Assembly: GCA_964428195.1 (NCBI GenBank)
Contig: CAYRXC010000020.1
Coordinates: 1-15,192, forward strand
DNA: 15,192 bases
Source of the DNA: JAAYGD01 sp964428195
GTDB taxonomy: Bacteria; Bacillota_I; Bacilli_A; RF39; UBA660
Reading direction: 5' to 3'
Part shown: positions 7,681-13,386 of the stretch, one piece after another
Numbering within the stretch: position 1 is the stretch's first letter
How the letters are laid out: each line of letters starts with the position of its first letter
Program-made: the position numbers and the translations under genes
The notes under the pieces: generated by a model
Database searches by the model: none
What the model was told of the DNA's origin: nothing
What the model saw: only the letters and a program-made list of their open reading frames with translations

Positions 7681-8341
7681 ATAATTTGCTCCAGTTATAA
7701 TATCCATAAAACGCATTAAACAAATATACTATCCACATTGTAACCATAATATAATCACTTACCAACAACCACATAATAACAGTTATAATATCAATTATTA
7801 TCCATAACAACCATTGTTCTCTATATCTTGCTAGCATTAATACATTAGCAAATAATGAAATAAAGGTTGATGCACTATCTAATAGAGTGTTGTTTCCCCC
7901 TAAGTAGTCTAGAGACATTTTTAATATAAATATGCCAATAGTACAGGTTATCAAAAATAGTATTGTTTGTTTTAAGCTCATTTTTTTGCTTATTACGGTG
8001 TTAGACTTCTTATTTATATTTTTATTCCATAAGTAGTATCCAATAAACTGTGATGGTAAATAATATAAAGCATTTAGTATTACTTCTCCATAATATTTAT
8101 TTATATATGCAATAATTACATATCCAATAATATTAAATAATCCCCAAATATATTGGCTTTTTTTCCCTTTTGCACAGAGAACTACACAAAATATTCCCGA
8201 AATAGCAGCAATTGAATTGATCAATAAATATATAATTGAATTTTCTTTATCAGTAATCGAAAATACTAACGTAAAAATTATGACAGTTAATATCATTAAC
8301 CACTCAATAACGTTAAATCTTTTTATTAGATTAACTATCAT
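7661..8341 (-). CDS. pnuC: Nicotinamide riboside transporter PnuC
   Basis: 226 residues with seven or eight hydrophobic segments (about 12-30, 36-57, 63-80, 86-104, 127-141, 155-171, 176-193, 198-215), so an integral inner-membrane protein. Family signatures are the GLFNIIGYVIIAY stretch (67-79), GEVILNALYYLPSQFIGYYLW (85-105, the usual YYLP-Q core) and the late WLLWIIID (177-184), where PnuC proteins commonly carry Asn in place of the Asp. PnuC moves nicotinamide riboside by facilitated diffusion, trapped by phosphorylation, and the ribosylnicotinamide kinase (NadR) is encoded next with a 20-base overlap. A strong AAGGAGG site precedes the start, just after the nadD stop. No thiamine-type signature is evident, and the NAD context supports the riboside substrate. 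Confidence 0.9.
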   Translation of the reverse strand: MIVNLIKRFNVIEWLMILTVIIFTLVFSITDKENSIIYLLINSIAAISGIFCVVLCAKGKKSQYIWGLFNIIGYVIIAYINKYYGEVILNALYYLPSQFIGYYLWNKNINKKSNTVISKKMSLKQTILFLITCTIGIFILKMSLDYLGGNNTLLDSASTFISLFANVLMLARYREQWLLWIIIDIITVIMWLLVSDYIMVTMWIVYLFNAFYGYYNWSKLYEKSNI

Positions 8342-8352
8342 AAATCCTCCTT

Positions 8353-8913
8353 TTAGTATAAATTATTATCTTTAATATATTTGATTACTTTTTCATCTAA
8401 AAATTTGTTTAATTCTTCTGTATTGTTATTAGTAATTAAATTTCTAATCTTTGTAGAAGAAACATCTACTGGTGAGTAATCTCTAACCATAATAAAATTC
8501 TCTTTATTCTCAAAGTTATTTATATATTGATTTAAATCTATTCCATTTCTATTCATTACTATTATTTTATTCAATAGTATTTTGTCAATATTCTTCCAAA
8601 GATGAAGATTAACTAAGTTATCATCTCCTATTATTAAGTAGATTTTTTCATAGTGTTTTTTTAATTCATCTATTACTTCATAAGTGTATTGAAAATTATT
8701 TAACTTATTATCAATAATAATATTTTCTGTTTCATATGTTCTAAGCATATTGATCCTATGAGATACATCAATTAAATCATTTTTATCCCAATAATTACCA
8801 GTTGGAATTATCATAACTTTATCAACATATTTTTTTTCTAGCAAGTAATTGACAACCTCAATATGTCCTTTATGAACCGGATTAAAACTTCCAACATATA
8901 TTCCTAATTTCAT
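8353..8913 (-). CDS. nadD: Nicotinate-nucleotide adenylyltransferase
   Basis: 186 residues, about the usual NadD length. The nucleotidyltransferase motif GSFNPVHKGH (8-17) has Asn where Asp is common. LIIGDDNL (93-100) followed by LHLWKN (103-108) gives the NadD-type Gly-x-Asp and Trp region, and VSSTKIR (151-157) is the late ATP-binding motif. The enzyme joins NaMN and ATP to give NaAD, the step between PncB and NadE, whose genes lie just upstream in the same operon. The start follows the nadE stop by one base, and its AGGAGG overlaps the end of nadE. It differs from the NadR N-terminal domain in this operon, which should act on NMN; which of the two prefers which substrate is inferred from family and context. 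Confidence 0.88.
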   Translation of the reverse strand: MKLGIYVGSFNPVHKGHIEVVNYLLEKKYVDKVMIIPTGNYWDKNDLIDVSHRINMLRTYETENIIIDNKLNNFQYTYEVIDELKKHYEKIYLIIGDDNLVNLHLWKNIDKILLNKIIVMNRNGIDLNQYINNFENKENFIMVRDYSPVDVSSTKIRNLITNNNTEELNKFLDEKVIKYIKDNNLY

Positions 8914-8914
8914 A

Positions 8915-9670
8915 TTACCTCCTATAAGTTGGCAAGTTAAATTTATGCTGATTATTATCGTGCATCTTTTTTATTTTTGTTGCAGTATCTTCATCAATTG
9001 ATGAAGGATCTTCGATATAAGCTGCAATTTCCTTATACTTGACTCCTAATTTATCTTCATCAGATAATTCAGACAATCCATCAGCTGGAGTTTTAAACAA
9101 TACTTCACTCGGAACATTTAATACTTTTCCAATTTCAATTACTTCATCTACTGTGAAATCTGCAATTGGAGAAATATCATATACTGAGTCTCCTCCTTTT
9201 GTAAAATATCCAACAAATAGTTCGCATTTATTTGAAGTACCCGCAACCAAGTATGTCTTTCCTTTTATAGATGAGAATAAAGCTGCCATATAATATAACG
9301 TAGACATTCTCAATCTTGGCTTTAAATTAATATCACTATTCTTTGTTGTATCTTTATCATAATTTCCAATATTTATTAATTCTTCTTTGAAATCATCAAA
9401 TACTTTTGTCAAATCAAAATTATATAGTTCAAATCCATAAAAATCACTAACTAACTTAGCATGGCTTCTATCTTCTTCTTTAGAATGACAAGGTAAAGTA
9501 AATCCAACCACATTCTCTTTTCCTAAAGCTTCAGTAAATAATCCAGCAACTACTCCCGAATCTTTTCCTCCGCTAATTCCTATAACAACTCCTCCAAGAT
9601 TATTTTTTTTGTAATATTCTCTAATGAACTTAACAATATTATCCTTTTCCTTTAAAGCATCAAATTTCAT
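8915..9670 (-). CDS. nadE: Ammonia-dependent NAD synthetase
   Basis: 251 residues, the size of the ammonia-dependent form; the N-terminal nitrilase-like glutaminase domain of the long form is absent. Seen: the ATP-pyrophosphatase P-loop SGGKDS (33-38), TLPCHSKEED (58-67), NLKPRLRMSTLYYMA (115-129), GTSNKCELFVGYFTKGGD (144-161) and KTPADGLSELSDEDKLG (193-209). These are the ATP-, NaAD- and loop-binding elements of NadE. It adenylylates NaAD and amidates it with ammonia to give NAD in the cytoplasm, the last step of the nicotinate branch. The start codon overlaps the Nudix gene stop as ATGA, and its AGGAGG lies in the two Arg codons that end the Nudix gene, so the two are translationally coupled. 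Identification is firm. Confidence 0.95.
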   Translation of the reverse strand: MKFDALKEKDNIVKFIREYYKKNNLGGVVIGISGGKDSGVVAGLFTEALGKENVVGFTLPCHSKEEDRSHAKLVSDFYGFELYNFDLTKVFDDFKEELINIGNYDKDTTKNSDINLKPRLRMSTLYYMAALFSSIKGKTYLVAGTSNKCELFVGYFTKGGDSVYDISPIADFTVDEVIEIGKVLNVPSEVLFKTPADGLSELSDEDKLGVKYKEIAAYIEDPSSIDEDTATKIKKMHDNNQHKFNLPTYRR

Positions 9671-10266
9671 ATTTTCCTCCTCTTAATATATGGAATAGCT
9701 TTAGTCAAAGCTAATTTAGAATTTGCTCCAACCAAATATTTTCTTTTTTCAAATTCTAATAATTCTTCTAAATTTAATAATAATTCTCTAACATATTCTG
9801 ACTCATCTAACTTTTGCTCTTCTTTTTTCTCACATCCAAATGCTACGAATATATGATTATACGCAGAGCTACAGCCTTCATCTTGATAAAACGAATCAAT
9901 TTCAATTATGTCTTCAGGTATATATCCAGTCTCTTCAACAAGTTCTCTTAAAGCTGCTTTAATTGGTTCTTCGCCTTTTTCAATATATCCCGCCGGAAAT
10001 CCCAATGCAACAGTATCTTTAGTAAATACTCTAGGTTCTATTACAGAAACAATTTCTCTATTCCTTGTAATTGCAACTATTATTACCGCATTCCCGTCAC
10101 TATCATTTTTGATTATTTTTTCTCTTAGTATTGTTTTACCATTGTTTAGTACTATTTCATACGGTTCAATATTTATAAATTTAGATTGATCTCTTTTTTT
10201 AAACTCTATTGTTTTAAACTCTTCATAATATTTTAATAAAAGATCAATCTTTTCTTGTCTTACCAT
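9667..10266 (-). CDS. Nudix hydrolase, probable ADP-ribose pyrophosphatase
   Basis: 199 residues. The Nudix box at 93-115 is complete: G93, E99, R107, E108, L109, E111, E112, G114. It is preceded by LGFPAG (88-93), as in ADP-ribose pyrophosphatases of the NudF/YqkG kind. A catalytic Mg-dependent enzyme is therefore expected, unlike the degenerate Nudix domain of the NrtR protein in the same operon. The likely reaction is ADP-ribose to AMP and ribose 5-phosphate, which recycles NAD breakdown product and would lower a signal sensed by NrtR. NADH or another nucleoside diphosphate derivative remains possible. It overlaps pncB by 7 bases and nadE by 4. Its ribosome binding site (AAGG inside the end of pncB) is weak, suggesting coupling to pncB translation. 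Confidence 0.85.
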   Translation of the reverse strand: MVRQEKIDLLLKYYEEFKTIEFKKRDQSKFINIEPYEIVLNNGKTILREKIIKNDSDGNAVIIVAITRNREIVSVIEPRVFTKDTVALGFPAGYIEKGEEPIKAALRELVEETGYIPEDIIEIDSFYQDEGCSSAYNHIFVAFGCEKKEEQKLDESEYVRELLLNLEELLEFEKRKYLVGANSKLALTKAIPYIKRRKI

Positions 10267-11714
10267 TTCAATGCCTTAACTTTTCCTTTCCCATTTACAA
10301 TATCATATATCATATCTTTTTTAAGTTGCATTAAATTTTGAGATAAATCTACATAATATCCATGAGGATTATTTTTTCTTTTTATCTCGGGATATATCTT
10401 TGCAAATTCATTTGCACAGTAGCTTCTTGTTTCTTTTGCGCTCGGTACTTTGTACACTTGTTTTCCATCAATAAATATTGGAACTCTTATATCTTTAATT
10501 GTATAATTTGATATAGTTTTTTGCTTCCATTCTTCAGTAGGATGCACTAAAGTATATTGATCTTTTGGTAATTCTTCATCATTTAATGCTATAACATCAG
10601 CTAAAGCGTATCCAGTTTGATTATCAAAGAATCTATATAATTTTTTATATCCCGGATTAGTTGTTTTTATTGTGTCATTGCTTAACTTAATCTTTGGAAA
10701 TATTTCTTTTTCTTTTTCAATAGCAACTAATTTATATACTCCACCAACTCTTTCCTTTGAAGCAGAGATATTATCTCCAACTCCTAAGGAATCAAATTTT
10801 GCTCCTTGATCAGTTAATGATCTTATTACATCTTCATTCAAACTATTTGACAAAGTTATCTTTGCATTAGGATATCCAGCTTCATCCAACATTTTTCTTG
10901 CTTCTATTGACAAATAAGCTAAATCGCCGCTATCAATTCTAATCCCTTTGAATACTAATCCATTTGGTTCCAAATACTCTCTTGCTACTCTTATTGCGTT
11001 TGGTATACCGCTTTTTAAAGTATCATAGGTGTCTACTAAAAATAAACAATTATTAGGATTGCTTTTTGCATATTCTAAAAATGCTTCATATTCACTATCT
11101 GCATCTGACACCATACTATGAGCCATAGTTCCCATAACAGGAATGTCATATTTCTTTCCCGATAATACATTACTAGTGCCAACACAACCACCAATATATC
11201 CATATTTGCTTGCTTCTATTGCAGAATCAATTCCTCTTGCTCTTCTAGCTCCGAATTCCATAACGGGAACTTCTTTTGCTGCATCTGTAATTCTTTTTGC
11301 TGCTGTTGTTACAAGTGTTCCATGGTTAAAATTTGCTAATATTGCAGTTTCTATTATTTGTGCTTCTATTATGTTTGCTCTTACGGTTATTACTGGCTCA
11401 TTGGGAAATACTGGGGTTCCATCTGGGACAGCATATATATCCCCATTAAATTTGAGATTTTTTAAATAATTTAAATATTCATCATTAAATAGTTCCAACG
11501 TTCTCAAGTATTCAATATCTTCTTCAGTGATTTTAAAATTGTTGATGTATTCAACAATATTATCTATTCCACTAGATATTGTATAACCACTATCGAAAGG
11601 ATTGCTTCTAAAGAATACATCAAAATATGCTATTCTATCCTTTTCTCCCTTATCAAAATATGTTTGACCCATTGTTAATTCATATAAATCTGTCATCAAA
11701 GTATTATTTTCCAT
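10260..11714 (-). CDS. pncB: Nicotinate phosphoribosyltransferase
   Basis: 484 residues, normal for the bacterial Gram-positive form. Seen: MTDLYELTMGQTYF (7-20), the FGARRARG loop (154-161), GGCVGTSNVLSG (175-186), GTMAHS (195-200) whose His matches the GT-x-x-H region of the family, and GIRIDSGDLAYLS (257-269) for the phosphoribosyl pyrophosphate pocket. The enzyme makes NaMN from nicotinate and PRPP, with ATP hydrolysis, as the entry step of the Preiss-Handler route. It follows pncA with a one-base TAATG overlap, and GGAGG for its start lies in the last codons of pncA. Having the nicotinamidase directly upstream indicates nicotinamide to nicotinate to NaMN as one coupled path. Identification is firm. 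Confidence 0.95.
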   Translation of the reverse strand: MENNTLMTDLYELTMGQTYFDKGEKDRIAYFDVFFRSNPFDSGYTISSGIDNIVEYINNFKITEEDIEYLRTLELFNDEYLNYLKNLKFNGDIYAVPDGTPVFPNEPVITVRANIIEAQIIETAILANFNHGTLVTTAAKRITDAAKEVPVMEFGARRARGIDSAIEASKYGYIGGCVGTSNVLSGKKYDIPVMGTMAHSMVSDADSEYEAFLEYAKSNPNNCLFLVDTYDTLKSGIPNAIRVAREYLEPNGLVFKGIRIDSGDLAYLSIEARKMLDEAGYPNAKITLSNSLNEDVIRSLTDQGAKFDSLGVGDNISASKERVGGVYKLVAIEKEKEIFPKIKLSNDTIKTTNPGYKKLYRFFDNQTGYALADVIALNDEELPKDQYTLVHPTEEWKQKTISNYTIKDIRVPIFIDGKQVYKVPSAKETRSYCANEFAKIYPEIKRKNNPHGYYVDLSQNLMQLKKDMIYDIVNGKGKVKALKW

Positions 11715-12304
11715 TATTTTCCTCCATATCTTTTTACAAGCTTAATACCAGCTTGATTCATCAATTTAAATGCCATGTCGTTGTATTCTCCTCTGTTATG
11801 AAATGGTGCATCGTATGTTTCAACAGCATTCATTGGAACAACTATTTCAACATCTCTATTGTTTTGATCAAAATAGTTTTGTTGTGGTATCACTAAATTT
11901 AAAACACATATATCTGTACAACATCCAACGACTACTATCTCTTCTAATTTTTTCATTCTCTCTATATCACTTAAATATCTTTCTGCAAACAGTGCACTAG
12001 TAGAATTTTTCTCATATACCAAAGAACTTTCTTCAAATGGTTTAAGTTCATCAACCAATTCCGACTCTGAAGTTCCAATTTCACAATGTTCCGGATATCT
12101 TTTAAATTCTCTAGAATTCTTGTTATGAGAGTCTTTTATGAACGCTACTCCATCTCCTTTTTCTATAAATTCCTTAATTAGTCTTAACTGCTCTGGTATT
12201 ATCTTTGCTATTTCTTTATCTGCCATCTTGCCTTCTTTAACAAATCCATTAACCATGTCTACAACAATAAGTAATCTCTTTAATTCTTCTAATCCTTTTA
12301 TCAT
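11714..12304 (-). CDS. pncA: Nicotinamidase (isochorismatase fold)
   Basis: 196 residues from the ATG at 12304, chosen because AGGAGG lies 5 bases upstream and the first strand starts soon after. An in-frame ATG at 12376 would place the start inside the -35 box and is unlikely. The catalytic triad is visible as D16 (VVDMVNGF), K99 (YEKNSTSAL) and C133 (GCCTDICV). A DSH motif (D58, H60) and H73 in YPEHCEIGT give the nicotinamidase metal site, which separates it from other isochorismatase-fold hydrolases. It deamidates nicotinamide to nicotinate for PncB, encoded next. It is the first gene of the NAD operon, behind a consensus promoter. Identification is firm; minor activity on related amides cannot be excluded. 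Confidence 0.92.
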   Translation of the reverse strand: MIKGLEELKRLLIVVDMVNGFVKEGKMADKEIAKIIPEQLRLIKEFIEKGDGVAFIKDSHNKNSREFKRYPEHCEIGTSESELVDELKPFEESSLVYEKNSTSALFAERYLSDIERMKKLEEIVVVGCCTDICVLNLVIPQQNYFDQNNRDVEIVVPMNAVETYDAPFHNRGEYNDMAFKLMNQAGIKLVKRYGGK

Positions 12305-12337
12305 ATATACCTCCTTTTTAGATAGAATTATCTCTTC

Positions 12338-12371
12338 TGTTATTAACATTATATTAAAAACAATTGTGTTT
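12338..12371. promoter_or_regulatory. Candidate operator sites at the NAD operon promoter
   Basis: Two inverted repeats overlap the promoter: TGTTATTAACA (12338-12348, symmetric about its central T), at the downstream edge of the -10 element and the expected start site, and a 16-base repeat with one mismatched pair (12356-12371) in the spacer between -35 and -10. A repressor bound at either would block transcription. NrtR is the obvious candidate. I have no binding motif to match, so the assignment is inferred from position and symmetry. Confidence 0.4.
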
Positions 12372-12376
12372 GTCAA
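12348..12376 (-). promoter_or_regulatory. Consensus promoter of the NAD operon
   Basis: On the minus strand TTGACA (12376-12371) and TATAAT (12353-12348) are both perfect sigma-A matches, separated by exactly 17 bases. Transcription should begin near 12341, leaving a leader of about 36 bases with AAGGAGG ahead of pncA at 12304. The leader is too short for a riboswitch, so control is more likely by a repressor. Confidence 0.85.
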
Positions 12377-12391
12377 TATGTTTTTATCATT

Positions 12392-12421
12392 TTGTTAAAA
12401 AGATGTTAACTTGAATATTTT
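12392..12421 (+). promoter_or_regulatory. Tentative promoter of the nucleotidyltransferase gene
   Basis: TTGTTA (12392-12397) and TATTTT (12416-12421) are spaced by 18 bases and would start transcription near 12428, about 32 bases before the start codon. Both are imperfect. TTGAAT (12411-12416) with TATTAT (12433-12438) is an alternative, but it would start at the ribosome binding site. Two TGTTAA repeats (12393 and 12404) lie here. The promoter shares a 155-base intergenic region with the divergent NAD operon. Confidence 0.3.
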
Positions 12422-12459
12422 ATAAATTATGTTATTATGGTTTCAAGGAGGAAACACAT

Positions 12460-13356
12460 ATGAAAAAAACCTTATTAATATTAGCGGGAGGAATGGGGAG
12501 CAGATACGGTGGATTAAAGCAGATAGAACCTATCGGACCAAATGGAGAATTCATAATTCATTACTCTGTTTATGATGCAATAAAAGCTGGTTATAATAAA
12601 ATAGTTTTTATTATAAAAGAAGAAAATTTAGAAGTATTTAAAGAGAAAATTGGCAACAAAATAGAAAAAAAAGTCGAGGTTCATTATATATTTCAAAAGA
12701 ACGATAACATAGAAAAATATATAGAAATACCCAAAGATAGAACAAAACCACTTGGAACAGCACATGCTATATATTGTGCAAAAGACATAATTAAAGAAAG
12801 TTTTACTATAATCAATGCCGATGACTTTTATGGAAGAGAGTCATTTACGCTTCTTAGTAGCTTTATGGAGAAATCAAATGAAGATTTTGCTATTGCCGGA
12901 TATATTTTGGGGAATACAATAACTGATGCCGGTTCTGTAAAAAGAGGTGTTTGTATTAGAAAAGAAGATAAATTAATAGAATTAATAGAAAGCAATATTG
13001 AAAAAAATAATGATACATATAAAGCCAAAGCCTTAGTTGATGGAAGAGAAATAGAGGTTAACTTTGACACCTTAGTTTCTATGAACATGATTTCTTTCTC
13101 ACCAAAGTTATTTGATTACCTTGATAAAAATATTATTGATTTTTATAAAAGCAACGTAAGTAATATCGATAAAATCGAATACTTAATTCCAGAAGTAATG
13201 AATGAAATGCTTCAAAAAGGAGAAGTTAATATTGCGGTATTAAAAACTCCAGCTAAATGGATTGGAATGACATATAAAGAAGATAAAGACATCGTAACTA
13301 AAGAAATAGACAATTTAATTAAGGAAGGAATATATCCTAATAAATTATTCGATTAA
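12460..13356 (+). CDS. Sugar-phosphate nucleotidyltransferase-like protein
   Basis: 298 residues, led by AAGGAGG 8 bases before the ATG. The N-terminus has the nucleotidyltransferase signature LAGGMGSRYGGLKQ (8-21), continued by PLGTAHAI (97-104) and NADDFYG (119-125), where the Asp residues fit metal binding. This is the family that joins an NTP to a sugar 1-phosphate or a similar phosphate, as in UTP-glucose-1-phosphate uridylyltransferase. The YGGLKQ form and this length belong to a subfamily whose sugar is not generally known, and the sequence alone does not tell the nucleotide or sugar. It is the only plus-strand gene seen, diverging from the NAD operon and converging on the NrdD-like gene, with a shared terminator at its 3' end. 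No pathway neighbour helps, so only the fold and reaction class are claimed. Confidence 0.82.
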   Translation: MKKTLLILAGGMGSRYGGLKQIEPIGPNGEFIIHYSVYDAIKAGYNKIVFIIKEENLEVFKEKIGNKIEKKVEVHYIFQKNDNIEKYIEIPKDRTKPLGTAHAIYCAKDIIKESFTIINADDFYGRESFTLLSSFMEKSNEDFAIAGYILGNTITDAGSVKRGVCIRKEDKLIELIESNIEKNNDTYKAKALVDGREIEVNFDTLVSMNMISFSPKLFDYLDKNIIDFYKSNVSNIDKIEYLIPEVMNEMLQKGEVNIAVLKTPAKWIGMTYKEDKDIVTKEIDNLIKEGIYPNKLFD

Positions 13357-13386
13357 AAAAATAGAAGTTATTCTTCTATTTTTTTT
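13355..13386. terminator. Shared bidirectional terminator of convergent genes
   Basis: A perfect 13-bp A/T-rich inverted repeat (13355-13367 with 13373-13385) closes a 5-base loop. It gives a U-tract on the plus strand and, from the A-run of the other arm, on the minus strand. The plus-strand gene stop codon ends at 13356, and the minus-strand NrdD-like gene stop codon (13368-13370) lies in the loop. One hairpin therefore serves both genes. Confidence 0.8.

Noticed and set aside
8342..8352. NAD- or preQ1-type riboswitch ahead of pnuC
   Set aside because: Only 11 bases separate nadD and pnuC, and these hold the ribosome binding site. There is no room for an aptamer. The pncA leader of about 36 bases is also too short.
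11143..11469. Plus-strand open frame within pncB
   Set aside because: It lies opposite a firmly identified gene, has no ribosome binding site or domain, and is an antisense shadow. The same holds for the other plus-strand frames over minus-strand genes and the minus-strand frame at 12828-13088.
12305..12376. Longer pncA start at 12376 (24 more residues)
   Set aside because: It begins inside the perfect -35 box and would put the whole promoter in coding sequence. The ATG at 12304 has AGGAGG and fits family length.
13240..13367. The missing glycyl-radical domain of the NrdD-like gene encoded in another frame just downstream
   Set aside because: All three minus-strand frames below the stop meet stop codons within a few tens of bases, and the space is taken by the terminator and the convergent gene. 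A simple frameshift does not explain the loss.
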